Assembly: GCF_020621385.1 (NCBI RefSeq)
Contig: NZ_JAESVA010000008.1
Span: forward strand, 62,001-126,000
Length of the DNA: 64,000 nt
Reading direction: 5' to 3'
Source: Acidisoma cellulosilyticum
GTDB lineage: Bacteria; Pseudomonadota; Alphaproteobacteria; Acetobacterales; Acetobacteraceae
Shown: positions 19,134 through 28,478 of the stretch, in pieces
Numbering within the stretch: the first letter of the stretch is position 1
Layout: each line of letters begins with the position of its first letter
Made by a program: the position numbers and the translations under genes
The notes under the pieces: generated by a model
What the model was told of the DNA's origin: nothing
Seen by the model: only the letters and a program-made list of their open reading frames with translations
Database searches by the model: none

Positions 19134-20522
19134 ATGGCGCAGTTTGAAATGCTACAATCCGGACACCGATCCGGGTATCGCCAGATCGTCGACGTCATCG
19201 CGACGGCAATCGAAAGCGGCGGCCTCAAGCGCGGCGAGCAATTGCCGACACAACGTGAACTCGCTCACCGGATGAAAGCGGCCGTCGCCACCGTCGGGCG
19301 TGCCTATGCCGAGCTCGAAGCGCGCGGATTGATCAATAGCCATGTCGGCCGCGGGACCTTCGTCGCGGTATCCCCCTTCGCAGATGACCGCTATCAGCCG
19401 ATCCAGATCAACGCGGAGGCTGGGCCGATCGACATGGCTGCCTATCGCGTCTCTGTGCCGCCATTCGGAACCGAAGCGATGCGATCGGTGCTGGAAGCGC
19501 TGGCGGCTCAGGACCCCGCAATGATCCTCGCCGGTGGCCCGACTGCCGGCACGCTCCGGCACAGGACCGTCCTCGCGAAATGGCTGAAACGGCAAGGTGT
19601 CGAAGCGTCGCCGGATCAAGTGACGATCACCAACGGCGGGCAGCACGCCAATATGGCGGCCTTGGCGACCTTGACCCATCACGGCGATCTCATCGCGACC
19701 GAGGAACTCACCGACCCGCGCATGAAGGCGGTCGCAAGCTACCTCGACAGGCGGCTTCTGGGTATTTCCTGCGACGATCAGGGCATGATCCCGAGCGCCC
19801 TGGAAAAAAGCTGCCGGGAACATCGGGTCTCCGCTCTCTATTGCGCCCCGCGATTGCAAAACCCGTTCAACGTCACCTTGCCGACCGAGCGTCGCGCGGC
19901 TCTGGTGGAGATCGCCCGCCGCTTTGACATTCCCATTATCGAAAACGACATTTACGGCACGATCTTGAACGATCCCGCTCCGCCGATTTTTGCCCTGGCG
20001 CCCGAGCGAACCTATTACCTGACGAGCCTGGGGCGGATTGCCGGGCCTGGCCTCAAGGTCGGTTGCCTCGTCTCTCCGCCCGATCAAGGTTCGCGCGCGC
20101 AGGCCGGCGTCGGCATGTCAACGGGGACAGCGACGGTGATGTGCGCGGAGGTCGCTGTCGCCTTGATCGAAGCCGGCCATATGGACCGTATGACCGAATG
20201 GCAAAGGCAGGAAAACAGACGCCGGGCCGATCTTATGGCGACCTTCCGCCATCTCTCCACCGCACGCATCCACCCCGCCAGCCCACATGCCTGGATATCG
20301 CTGCCAAGTCCCTGGCGCGCCGAGGATTTCGTCGATGCGGCCAGGCGCCGAGGCGTGGTTATCGCGCCCACGCATGGTTTCGTGGCGGACCGCCGTTCAA
20401 TCCCCCATGCGGTCCGCCTTTGCCTTGGCGCACCAGCGACCTTGGATCTGGTCGATGCCGCCTTCCGCCAATTGGAACGCCTGCTCTCCAGCACCCCACG
20501 ATCGAGCGTCGAGGCCGCGTGA
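19134..20522 (+). CDS. MocR-type regulator (GntR DNA-binding domain fused to aminotransferase fold)
   Basis: 462-residue transcription factor. Residues about 10-80 form a GntR winged helix (SGYRQIVDVIATAIESGG, LPTQRELAHRM, VGRAYAELEARGLI). The rest is a class I aminotransferase-like domain that normally holds PLP. The usual Lys segment appears as TYYLTSLGRIAGPGLKVG, where the lysine-bearing SFSK motif of most relatives is SLGR; covalent PLP binding is therefore doubtful. The ATG at 19134 is preferred to the long upstream extension, which runs through the intergenic region. It is divergent from the twelve-gene operon and is its likely regulator. The next gene overlaps its stop by one base. Confidence 0.88.
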   Translation: MAQFEMLQSGHRSGYRQIVDVIATAIESGGLKRGEQLPTQRELAHRMKAAVATVGRAYAELEARGLINSHVGRGTFVAVSPFADDRYQPIQINAEAGPIDMAAYRVSVPPFGTEAMRSVLEALAAQDPAMILAGGPTAGTLRHRTVLAKWLKRQGVEASPDQVTITNGGQHANMAALATLTHHGDLIATEELTDPRMKAVASYLDRRLLGISCDDQGMIPSALEKSCREHRVSALYCAPRLQNPFNVTLPTERRAALVEIARRFDIPIIENDIYGTILNDPAPPIFALAPERTYYLTSLGRIAGPGLKVGCLVSPPDQGSRAQAGVGMSTGTATVMCAEVAVALIEAGHMDRMTEWQRQENRRRADLMATFRHLSTARIHPASPHAWISLPSPWRAEDFVDAARRRGVVIAPTHGFVADRRSIPHAVRLCLGAPATLDLVDAAFRQLERLLSSTPRSSVEAA

Positions 20523-21643
20523 TGACCCTTCCTGCCGATCAATCCCGTGGATCCGTTCTCGTCTTCGGTGGCCGCGGCGTGGTGGGCTGCGCCGCCCTGC
20601 AGCTCTTCGAGACTCTCCCGCAATGGCGTGTCACGGGCCTGGCCCGCCGTCCCCCAGGCTTTGAGACTCAGGCCGAGTGGCTGAGCATTGATCTAACCGA
20701 CTCCGCAGATTGTACTAGACGCCTTGCCCCTCGCGTCGGTGACGTCACCCATATCGTCTATTGCGCCCTATATGAAGAGCGCGACCTTGTCGGTGGCTGG
20801 ACGGAACGCCGACAAATTGACTTAAACCTCGCCATGTTGAAGAACGCGATCGCGCCCTTCATGACAGCAGCCTCCGCGCTCAGGCATGTGACGCTTCTGC
20901 AGGGCACGAAAGCCTATGGCGTGCATCATGGTCCCTACAAGATGCCGGCCAAGGAGAGCGATCCGCGCTTCATCGCTTCAAACTTCTATTATGAGCAGGA
21001 GGATTTTCTGCGTGAGGTCCTGACCGAAGGCCGGGGCTATACGGTGTTGCGCCCCCAAATCGTATGCGGCTTCGCCATAGGTAATCCGATGAACGCCGTC
21101 ACGGCCATCGGCACCTACGCCGCGATCTGTCAGGAACTTGGGCAACCCTTCCGTTTTCCCGGCGGTGCCGCGTGCTTTCAGGAGGCCGTCGATTCACGTT
21201 TGCTGGCCAGGGCAATTCTCTGGGCAGGCCAAACACCAAGTTGCCTTGGCGAGATTTTCAACATAGCCAATGGCGATTGTTTCTCCTGGCCGACGATATG
21301 GCCGGGATTCGCCGAACGATTTGGCCTTTCTGTCGGGCAATCACATCCCTTCTCCTTGGCCGCCACCATGGCCGACAAGGGTCCGATCTGGGATCGCATC
21401 GTCAAGTCACATGATCTGATGCCGCTGGCATATGATGACATCGTCCATTCATGGGACTTCATGGACTACCTTTTGCGGCAAGGCAGTACGGTGCCGCGCC
21501 ACTCGCTGGTGTCCACGATTAAAGCACGCCAGCACGGCTTTCATGATTGCGTCGACACAGAAGCCATGTTCGATGAGATTCTTGGCCAGCTCCAGGATGC
21601 GCGCGTATTGCCCAGGCGGAGGGGCCTTTCAGCCGGGATTTGA
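20522..21643 (+). CDS. PRISE-like NAD(P)-dependent reductase (SDR superfamily)
   Basis: 373 residues. It resembles the progesterone 5-beta-reductase/iridoid-synthase-like group of extended SDRs: a Rossmann start VLVFGGRGVVGCAALQL, LLQGTKAYGVHHGPYKMPAKE in the middle, and the group-typical Tyr motif SNFYYEQEDFL. In this group the catalytic Tyr lies in such a motif rather than in a classical YxxxK. It probably reduces or isomerises an activated C=C or C=O bond using NADPH. Its ATG overlaps the MocR stop (TGATG), so it is co-translated with the regulator, an unusual partner that hints at a role in the same substrate pathway. Confidence 0.8.
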   Translation: MTLPADQSRGSVLVFGGRGVVGCAALQLFETLPQWRVTGLARRPPGFETQAEWLSIDLTDSADCTRRLAPRVGDVTHIVYCALYEERDLVGGWTERRQIDLNLAMLKNAIAPFMTAASALRHVTLLQGTKAYGVHHGPYKMPAKESDPRFIASNFYYEQEDFLREVLTEGRGYTVLRPQIVCGFAIGNPMNAVTAIGTYAAICQELGQPFRFPGGAACFQEAVDSRLLARAILWAGQTPSCLGEIFNIANGDCFSWPTIWPGFAERFGLSVGQSHPFSLAATMADKGPIWDRIVKSHDLMPLAYDDIVHSWDFMDYLLRQGSTVPRHSLVSTIKARQHGFHDCVDTEAMFDEILGQLQDARVLPRRRGLSAGI

Positions 21644-21682
21644 ATCCGTTCGAGGCTCTCCCGATGATTGACACGTGAGGCT

Positions 21683-21848
21683 GGGTGCTGTCAGGTTGCT
21701 GGGAAGGGTAGGCGCGGGCAAACTCTGCGCATGATGCGATCCCAGAACCCCGACCGAGGGCGGGATGTCGCCTGCATCGCAATCACGCCGTGACTTGGCA
21801 ACCGTTCATGCCCGAACGCACAAGCGCTCCAACAACCTGACAGCACCC
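21683..21848. mobile_element. Internally deleted IS6-family element (MITE-like, about 166 bp)
   Basis: Perfect 16 bp terminal inverted repeats lie at 21683-21698 and 21833-21848. The left 70 bp (through the transposase start region, TGCGATCCCAGAACCCCGAC) match the left end of the IS6 fragment at 42617 almost base for base, after which the two diverge. So this is a shell of that element with nearly all of the transposase lost. No 8 bp target duplication is visible. It sits between two convergent genes. Confidence 0.85.
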
Positions 21849-21862
21849 TTTGCTACCCTCGC

Positions 21863-23194
21863 CTAACTACCATGTTCGCTCAAGTGATGGCGCAGGGTGG
21901 TCCCCGTGTAAGCATGACGATACAGACCAAGACGCTGAAGCTCTGGAACAACCTCGGCCGTAAAGTCCGCGAAACTGCCGGGAAGATAGGCTGGGCTCAC
22001 GACAAATCCATCACAGGCACCTGCTTCGAACCACTCGGCAAGCACTCGTGCTATCTGCGGGCCGGTACCGGCGAGCTGCGGCACGCGAACGCTGGCAGCC
22101 CATTCGCGGCCGACACTATCGAGCGTGGCGCCCGGGCCACCTAACGTGCCAAGCTTCTCCCGGACTGCCGCCGGCAAAGCGGTGTCGCCAGAAAGATCAG
22201 CTATTGGCGTCGTCAGATCATATGGTGCAAAATCAAAATTGAGCTGACCTGACAGCGTGACTATGCCCAGTTCAGGCCGGGCAAGCGCATTATGGGCGTC
22301 CCGTAGAGCAATCGCCTCGGCCTCGGTGCGGCCGATGAAGGGCATCACGGCGGTCAGGATGCGGATGCTGTCGGCGGCGCGCCCCTGCGCCACCGCCAGG
22401 CGGCGCACGTCGTCCCGAAAATCGATGCCGTCTTCGATGCTGCGACTGATGGCGAAAATCGCTTCCGCCCAGCGGGCGCCGAAGCGGCGGCCACGGCCCG
22501 AGGCACCGGCCTGGATGATGACGGGATGGCCGCCCGGTCCGGGCGGCATGTTCATCGGCCCTTCGACCGCGAAGAACTGGCCGCGATGATCGACCGGGTG
22601 AATTTTTGCCGGATCGACGAAGAAGCCCGCTTCCTTGTCATGCACCAGGGCATCCGGCTCCCAGCTGCGCCAAAGCTTGAAGGCGACATCGAGAAACTCG
22701 TCCGCGCGGTCATAGCGCAGATCATGCTCCATATGCCGGTCCTGCCCGAAGATGCGACCTTCGCTGTCATTCATGGAGGTGACTACATTCCAGGCCCCGC
22801 GCCCGCCGCTGAGGTGATCGAGCGTCGTGAAACTGCGGACGATATGGTTCGGCTGGTAATAGGTCGTGGACCGCGTGACGCCGAGACCGATATAGCGCGT
22901 TGTGGCGGCAAGGTAGGAGACGATGGGCAACGGGTCCAGCCTGGCGGAATCCTGACTGCCGTAGCGAAAAGCTGTCTCGCGACTGCCGTCCGCCTGATCG
23001 GAGACCGCCAGCCGGTCCGCGAAGAACAGGAAGTCGAACAGCCCCTTCTCCAGAATGTCGGCAATCTCCGTGTAAAGCTTGGGGTCGGTGAAGCGGCGCG
23101 TGGTGCGCGGATGACGCCAGACGGCATGGCTATGGACCACCGGCCCCGCGATCAGGAAGCCCGCGAGATGAATCTGTCTCGACGCATGGGTCAT
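21863..23194 (-). CDS. FMN-dependent monooxygenase, DszA/NtaA/SnaA family
   Basis: Luciferase-like flavin monooxygenase of 443 residues that uses FMNH2 from a separate reductase. Family marks are LAGFLIAGPVVHSHAVWRHP at the N terminus, FDFLFFADRLAV, YIGLGVTRSTTYYQPNHI and SGGRGAWNVVTSMND. DszA homologues cleave cyclic sulfones and NtaA cleaves nitrilotriacetate; the substrate here is open. The ATG at 23194 has a strong GGGGAGAG sequence upstream and is preferred to the ATG at 23224. It is divergent from a DszC-like gene across a palindrome-rich spacer. No flavin reductase gene lies in the window. Confidence 0.88.
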   Translation of the reverse strand: MTHASRQIHLAGFLIAGPVVHSHAVWRHPRTTRRFTDPKLYTEIADILEKGLFDFLFFADRLAVSDQADGSRETAFRYGSQDSARLDPLPIVSYLAATTRYIGLGVTRSTTYYQPNHIVRSFTTLDHLSGGRGAWNVVTSMNDSEGRIFGQDRHMEHDLRYDRADEFLDVAFKLWRSWEPDALVHDKEAGFFVDPAKIHPVDHRGQFFAVEGPMNMPPGPGGHPVIIQAGASGRGRRFGARWAEAIFAISRSIEDGIDFRDDVRRLAVAQGRAADSIRILTAVMPFIGRTEAEAIALRDAHNALARPELGIVTLSGQLNFDFAPYDLTTPIADLSGDTALPAAVREKLGTLGGPGATLDSVGREWAASVRVPQLAGTGPQIARVLAEWFEAGACDGFVVSPAYLPGSFADFTAEVVPELQRLGLYRHAYTGTTLRHHLSEHGS

Positions 23195-23271
23195 GGCGTC
23201 TCTCCCCTTCTCACGGCCGGCCATAGACGCATGGTCAGACGCGCGATACGATAAACAACCAGACGATAGTG

Positions 23272-23311
23272 CAAATTATAAATTTGATTTGTAAATACCG
23301 AATTTAATTCG
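23272..23311. promoter_or_regulatory. Two palindromes in the divergent DszA-/DszC-like promoter
   Basis: CAAATTATAAATTTG (23272-23286, 6+3+6) and CGAATTTAATTCG (23299-23311, 6+1+6) are both perfect inverted repeats. Their centres are 26 bp apart, in the only strongly AT-rich stretch of this spacer. They sit 18-57 bp upstream of the DszC-like start codon. Two adjacent dyads between divergent genes are what a dimeric repressor or activator would use. The regulator itself is not evident nearby. Confidence 0.5.
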
Positions 23312-23328
23312 CTATTATTGAGGCATCG

Positions 23329-24552
23329 ATGACCGAAACCGAGACTGCCTTTCCTACCCCGTTTTCGCCCGGCTATTTGGCGCTGGCTGAGCGGTTCCGG
23401 CCGATTTTTAAACGCATCGCGGTCGATGCCATCCAGCGTGAAGCCGAGCGGATTCTGCCCTATGAGCCGATTGCCTGGCTGAAGGCGGCTGGTTTTGGCG
23501 CGTTGCGCATTCCCGTCGCCGACGGCGGGTTGGGTGCCACCATCCCGGAACTGTTTGGCCTGCTGATCGAGCTGTCGGCCGCTGACTCCAATGTTACCCA
23601 GGCGCTACGCGCGCATTTCGGCGCGGTGGAGGATATTCTCGCCGCCGGCACGCCAGACCGGCGGGCGCGCTGGATTCCGCGCTTCCTGGCGGGCGATCTG
23701 GTCGGCAGCGCACTCAGCGAAGCCGCTGGCAATACGCTCGGCTCCTTCGAAACCACGCTGAAGCCCGAGGGCGATATCCTGCGGCTGAGCGGCACCAAAT
23801 TCTACAGTACCGGCACGCTCTATGCCGACTGGATCAATTTCGCGGCCGAGAAGGACGGCCAGGTGTTGAGCGGTCTCGTCTCCGCGACCGGCGAAAGCGT
23901 CACCCGCCATGATGACTGGTCCGGCTTCGGACAGCGGCTTACCGGCAGCGGCACGACGGTCTTCGACAATGCGCCCGTGCATCCGGGCGATGTGTTTCCC
24001 TTCGACGCACGCTCGAAATACCGCACCGCCTTTTATCAGCTGGTGCATCTGGCGACCCTGTCAGGCATCGGCCGCGCCGCCGCGCGCGATCTGACGGAAC
24101 AGGTGGCCGCCCGCCGTCGCGCCTATAGCCATGGTGCTGCCGGCACTGTGCAGACCGATCCGCAGGTCTTGCAGGTCGTGGGCCATGTCCGCAGCCTGGC
24201 CTATGCCGCTGCCGCCACCACCCTTCAGGCGGCCCAAGGCGCGCAGGTGGTTTATGAGCTGTCCGTCGCAGGTCAGCCGGAGGACGCGGCTCAGGCTGCC
24301 ATCGTCGGCGAGATCGGCGTCGATCAGGCCCAGCCCATCGTCGCGAAACTGGTGCTGGAAGCAACCGAAACTTTGTTCGATGCGCTGGGGGCCTCGGCTA
24401 CCATTCGCGCGACCGCGCTGGACCGGCATTGGCGCAATGCCCGCACCCTCTCCTCCCACAATCCGCTCATCTATAAGCAGCGGATCGTGGGCGACTACGC
24501 CGTGAACGGAACAACTCCGCCGGCTTTTTGGATGGTCGGCGGTGTCAGCTAA
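23329..24552 (+). CDS. Acyl-CoA dehydrogenase-fold flavin monooxygenase (DszC/SfnB-like)
   Basis: 407 residues with the acyl-CoA dehydrogenase fold. The N-terminal helical domain includes GFGALRIPVADGGLGAT, the middle domain has GSALSEAAGNTLGSF and LSGTKFYSTGTLYADW, and the C-terminal domain ends with ALDRHWRNARTLSSHNPLIYK. That last segment replaces the acyl-CoA dehydrogenase base region and is typical of DszC/SfnB-type monooxygenases. Such enzymes oxidise sulfides, sulfones or aromatic rings with FMNH2 or FADH2. It is paired divergently with the DszA-like enzyme, so a two-step oxidation and cleavage of an organosulfur or heterocyclic compound is plausible. Confidence 0.85.
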   Translation: MTETETAFPTPFSPGYLALAERFRPIFKRIAVDAIQREAERILPYEPIAWLKAAGFGALRIPVADGGLGATIPELFGLLIELSAADSNVTQALRAHFGAVEDILAAGTPDRRARWIPRFLAGDLVGSALSEAAGNTLGSFETTLKPEGDILRLSGTKFYSTGTLYADWINFAAEKDGQVLSGLVSATGESVTRHDDWSGFGQRLTGSGTTVFDNAPVHPGDVFPFDARSKYRTAFYQLVHLATLSGIGRAAARDLTEQVAARRRAYSHGAAGTVQTDPQVLQVVGHVRSLAYAAAATTLQAAQGAQVVYELSVAGQPEDAAQAAIVGEIGVDQAQPIVAKLVLEATETLFDALGASATIRATALDRHWRNARTLSSHNPLIYKQRIVGDYAVNGTTPPAFWMVGGVS

Positions 24553-24663
24553 ACCTATCAAAGTTGTTCATGTAATTTTATTCATAAGCGTCTCTTGGCC
24601 AATCGTAAAAAAATACAACGATAGCCAAATGCGCATTCGCCAAAGCAATGCCTGGGGGGAAAA

Positions 24664-25704
24664 ATGAGCCCGATGCGATTTGGAATTTGGGCGCTTGTCC
24701 ATGGTAGCCGTGGCACATTCCATGATCCGGAAGAGCCTTTCGATGCGTCGTGGGACCGCAATCGGCGCCTAGTATTGGAAGCTGAATCCCTCGGCTTCGA
24801 CAGCACCCTCATCGCGCAGCACACCGCTAATCCCTACGACGACGATTGGGATGAACTGGAAGCCTGGACCGCGTCGGCGGCTCTAGCTGCCTTGACGCAG
24901 CGCATCGAAATCATCACCGCCGTCAAACCGCCGCTTTATCATCCGGTCATTCTCGCCAAGATGGCGCAGCAGATTGAGCATGTCTCAGGCGGGCGTTTCG
25001 GCATCAACCTCGTCAATGCCTGGAACCGCGCGGAATACGAGAAGGCAGGCATCGATTTTGCCGAACATGACGAGCGCTATGCCTATGGCCAGGAATGGAT
25101 TGCGGTCGTGGATGCACTGCTTCGTGGCGAACGGGTCTTTCATCGCGGCCGTCATTTCCAGATCGATGGATTTCAAATCCGGCCAAGCGACAGTTTTCGT
25201 GCCCGGCCAAGCATCTATGTGGGTGGCGAGTCTCAGCCTGCCCAGGAATTGGTCGCACGCCACGGCGATGTTTGGTTCATCAACGGACAGAGCCTAGAGA
25301 ATGTTGCGCGCCTTATCGCGAATGCCCGCAGCCTGCCGCGCCGAGGTGAGCCGCTCGGCTTCGGCCTTTCTGCCTTCGTCATTGCGCGGCCGACGGCGGC
25401 AGAAGCGGAAGACGCCTTCAACCGGCTGGTCGCGCTCTCCGCCCAGGATGCTGAAATCCGCGCGCGGCAACGCGCGAATACCGACCCGGCAGTTGTCATG
25501 AAGCATAGTCAAGTGCCGCAGAACAGGCCGACGATCGGTACGAATGGCGGGACTGCAGCGGGACTAGTGGGGAGCTATGATCAGGTGGCTGAGCGCATGC
25601 GCGCCTTTCACGCCGCAGGCATCGAACTCTTTATGCTGCAGTTTCAACCATTCGAAGCCGAAATGCGCCGTTTCGCAGCCGAGTTGATGCCTCGACTGCG
25701 ATAA
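24664..25704 (+). CDS. FMNH2-dependent monooxygenase, SfnG/SsuD-like
   Basis: 346-residue luciferase-like enzyme. Core segments are FGIWALVHGSRG, SLGFDSTLIAQHTANP, VSGGRFGINLVNAWNRAEYE and PSIYVGGESQPAQELVARHG. This matches the dimethylsulfone (SfnG) and alkanesulfonate (SsuD) monooxygenase group, which releases sulfite or a sulfinate from organosulfur compounds. A run of five G precedes the ATG at 24664; an ATG three codons later is an alternative. It lies 111 nt after the DszC-like gene and points at the Liv-type importer genes, from which it converges. The exact substrate is undetermined. Confidence 0.85.
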   Translation: MSPMRFGIWALVHGSRGTFHDPEEPFDASWDRNRRLVLEAESLGFDSTLIAQHTANPYDDDWDELEAWTASAALAALTQRIEIITAVKPPLYHPVILAKMAQQIEHVSGGRFGINLVNAWNRAEYEKAGIDFAEHDERYAYGQEWIAVVDALLRGERVFHRGRHFQIDGFQIRPSDSFRARPSIYVGGESQPAQELVARHGDVWFINGQSLENVARLIANARSLPRRGEPLGFGLSAFVIARPTAAEAEDAFNRLVALSAQDAEIRARQRANTDPAVVMKHSQVPQNRPTIGTNGGTAAGLVGSYDQVAERMRAFHAAGIELFMLQFQPFEAEMRRFAAELMPRLR

Positions 25705-25720
25705 GGCGCCGTTGTCGATG

Positions 25721-26974
25721 TCAGTTCGCGGCCGCACTACTGCAACGCGGATTGCCGGTATCCTGAGGGGCGACGGCAATGGCGCTTAGCGGCGCGATGA
25801 AGGCCGTGCCGATGAACGGGAAAGGATAGGGATTGTTGTTGGTCGGCACCACCTGCCCCGTCGCCTGCCCGATCTGAACTTGATGGTCGCACGCGCGAAT
25901 GACGAGCGGACCAGCGATGGAGTCAAGCTTGAACCCTTCCGCCGTCTTGACCACGGTATCGAAATCCGTTGATCCGGCCTTAGTGAAGATTGCTGCGGCC
26001 AATTCGGTCGTAATATAGGACTTGCCCACGGATGCGGTCGGCCAAGGCACGTCAGACCCTGCATGGCCAGTATGCCAGGCAGTGACGAAGGCCTTGTTCT
26101 CGGGCGTGTCTATGGTCGGCTGATAGACATCCGCACCAATATCACCAATGCCGGCATTGCCGATCCCTTTGAGGATTTCCGGATCGGCGACGAACGTCCC
26201 GCCAATGCGCGGCTTCAGGCCGAAACTCTGGGCCTGGGTCATGAGTTTGACGAGATCCGCACCCCAGTCGGCTGTCAGCACGAAATCCGCGCCGGAAGCT
26301 TGAATCTGCTGGAGATAGGGCGAGAAATCGGCGACGCCGCGCGGATGGAACACGCTGCCCGCAACTTCCACACCCGGCGCCACCGTCTTCAAGGCCGCCT
26401 TGAACCCGGCCTCGGATTCATGTCCGAAGGCATAGTCTTCGTCCAGCAAGAAGACCTTTTTTACATTCGGATAGAAATGCTTCATCGCGTAGACAATCGC
26501 GGAGGCATGCATGCTGGTATTAGAGGCGAAGCGGAACAATGCCGGCTGGAAGCGCGCACCCGTCATGTCATCCGCCTCACCCGCGAAAGCGAAGACCGGC
26601 ACATGGTTCTTTTGTCCGACGGAGACGAGGGCATTGACGATGTCCGATCCGGATGCCCCGATGATGGCCTTGGCATCGTCATTGAGGATGGCATCGGTCA
26701 CCTTGCGCCGCGTGGCAGCCGCGTTCAGTTCCGTATCGACAATGTCAAGCTTGATGGGATGGCCATTGATGCCGCCGCTTTTGTTGATCTGGTCGACCGC
26801 GTAGCGCACACCGGCCAGATTCTGGTTGTCGGTTACCTTGAACGGACCTGATTCGATAATGGCCGCCACGAAGACAATGGGCTTGTCGTCGGCGGCCCGC
26901 GCCGCTGCCACATGAAGCCCGACCGCCGCGGCGGTCGCCATAAGCGTGTATCTGAACAGACGCAGTCCTCGCAT
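25721..26974 (-). CDS. Branched-chain amino acid-type ABC solute-binding protein (LivJ family)
   Basis: 417-residue periplasmic binding protein. A cleavable signal peptide (LMATAAAVGLHVAAARA) is followed by the family start KPIVFVAAIIESGPFKVTDN and the segment SGGINGHPIKLDIVDTELNA. The Leu/Ile/Val-binding fold also serves amides, urea, aromatic acids and sulfur compounds, so its name does not set the ligand. It is the last gene of a five-gene Liv-type operon, 41 nt after the second ATPase, and converges on the monooxygenase at 24664. Confidence 0.9.
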   Translation of the reverse strand: MRGLRLFRYTLMATAAAVGLHVAAARAADDKPIVFVAAIIESGPFKVTDNQNLAGVRYAVDQINKSGGINGHPIKLDIVDTELNAAATRRKVTDAILNDDAKAIIGASGSDIVNALVSVGQKNHVPVFAFAGEADDMTGARFQPALFRFASNTSMHASAIVYAMKHFYPNVKKVFLLDEDYAFGHESEAGFKAALKTVAPGVEVAGSVFHPRGVADFSPYLQQIQASGADFVLTADWGADLVKLMTQAQSFGLKPRIGGTFVADPEILKGIGNAGIGDIGADVYQPTIDTPENKAFVTAWHTGHAGSDVPWPTASVGKSYITTELAAAIFTKAGSTDFDTVVKTAEGFKLDSIAGPLVIRACDHQVQIGQATGQVVPTNNNPYPFPFIGTAFIAPLSAIAVAPQDTGNPRCSSAAAN

Positions 26975-27015
26975 GATATTCTTCTCTCGTCTTTGTTGAA
27001 CGGACGCCAGATTTT

Positions 27016-27726
27016 CTAGGCGTGAAGGTGTTCGCGGCAGATCGCCTCATTGGAGAGCAGTTCTGCCGGAGAGCCGCGAAAGACCGTGCGGCCCTTGGCC
27101 ATCACGGTGATGCTGGAAGCGATGCGCCGCGCGACGGCAAGCTTGGATTCGATGACGAGCACGGCCATGCCGGTCGCGGCGAGTTCTCTCAGCGCAACTT
27201 CGAGCGCGCGAACGATGACAGGCGCTAAGCCCTCGGTCGGTTCATCAACCACCAGCAGTTTTGGCCGCCCCATGAGCGCACGCCCGATCGCGAGCATCTG
27301 CTGTTCCCCGCCTGACAGCGTGCCGCCGCGGGCACGCAACCGATCACGCAGACGGGGAAAGGTCGTGAGCACACGCTCCGTCGCTTCGACAATCTCCGCA
27401 CCTCGGCCGGTCTGCCAGACACCCATGCTCAGGTTCTCGGCGACCGTCAGATTGGGAAAGATCAGCCGTTCCTCGGGGACATAGCCGATTCCTCTGCGCG
27501 CCACCGTATGAGATGCAAGACCCGTGATCGGCTGACCGTCGAAGCGGATTTCCCCCGCGTTCGGCGGCAGCAGGCCCATCAGACATTTCAGCGTGGTCGA
27601 TTTGCCGACGCCGTTGCGGCCGAGAAGGCAGATGATCTCCCCCGGCCCGACATTGATCGAGACATCGTGCAGCACCTGGCTGCGGCCATAGCGGGCCTGT
27701 ATATTGTCGATACTGAGAAGCGTCAT
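27016..27726 (-). CDS. livF: ABC transporter ATP-binding protein (LivF type)
   Basis: 236-residue ATPase. Walker A is LLGRNGVGKST, the signature is LSGGEQQMLAIGRAL, Walker B is KLLVVDEPTEGLAP. The short length with the PTEGLAP segment is diagnostic of LivF. It overlaps the LivG gene by 4 bp. Confidence 0.93.
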   Translation of the reverse strand: MTLLSIDNIQARYGRSQVLHDVSINVGPGEIICLLGRNGVGKSTTLKCLMGLLPPNAGEIRFDGQPITGLASHTVARRGIGYVPEERLIFPNLTVAENLSMGVWQTGRGAEIVEATERVLTTFPRLRDRLRARGGTLSGGEQQMLAIGRALMGRPKLLVVDEPTEGLAPVIVRALEVALRELAATGMAVLVIESKLAVARRIASSITVMAKGRTVFRGSPAELLSNEAICREHLHA

Positions 27727-28478
27727 GCGGCGTCTTCACCCAGATAGACGCGACGCACGTCGGAATTGGCACTGATCTCAGCCGGACTGCCCTCCGCCAG
27801 AACGCGGCCATAGTCGAGTACCGTGATGCGATCCGACAGCGAATAGACAACGTCCATGTCATGCTCGACCAGCAGCAGCGTCCGATCGCCGAGCCGCGTC
27901 TGCAGCAAGTCGATCAGGTCGCGCGTTTCTGCGCCTGAGAGCCCCGCCGCGGGCTCATCCAGCACCACCAGCGCCGGTTCCTGCGCGAGCACCAGGGCTA
28001 TGTCCAGCCGCCGCTGCATACCATAGGGCAAGGTATCGACACGGGCCTTCAGCACGTCACCGAGGCCGACAAGCTCAGCCGCTTGCGCGACCTCATCCTC
28101 GATCGGCGCCAATCTGGCGGCCGCGCGCCAAGGCAGGACATGCAGTCCGCGGTGCCGCAGCAGCGCGTTGCGGAGATTCTCGCGCACGGTCATCTCCCCA
28201 AATAGGCTGAGTATCTGGAAGGAGCGACCGATGCCGATGCGATTGCGCCGATAAGGCGAGAGGCCGGTGATACGCTGCCCCTGAAAAAACACGTCGCCGG
28301 AATCGGGCGCCAGACCACCGGTGATGATATTGATCAACGTCGTTTTGCCGGCGCCGTTCGGGCCGATCAACCCCCGGCGCTCGCCCGACTGCAGGCTCAG
28401 GTTGACGTCCTGGAGCACCGGCCCGCTGCCGAAGCTTTTCGCGATGCGGGACAGGTGAAGGGTTGGCAGTTCAGACAT
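27723..28478 (-). CDS. livG: ABC transporter ATP-binding protein (LivG type)
   Basis: 251-residue ATPase. Walker A is GPNGAGKTT, Walker B is ALVVLDEPAAGLSG, and the signature is the LivG-typical LPYGMQRRLDIALVLA instead of LSGGQ. The segment IGRSFQILSLFGEMTVRENL is the usual LivG Q-loop region. It overlaps LivM by 8 bp and LivF by 4 bp. Confidence 0.93.
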   Translation of the reverse strand: MSELPTLHLSRIAKSFGSGPVLQDVNLSLQSGERRGLIGPNGAGKTTLINIITGGLAPDSGDVFFQGQRITGLSPYRRNRIGIGRSFQILSLFGEMTVRENLRNALLRHRGLHVLPWRAAARLAPIEDEVAQAAELVGLGDVLKARVDTLPYGMQRRLDIALVLAQEPALVVLDEPAAGLSGAETRDLIDLLQTRLGDRTLLLVEHDMDVVYSLSDRITVLDYGRVLAEGSPAEISANSDVRRVYLGEDAA

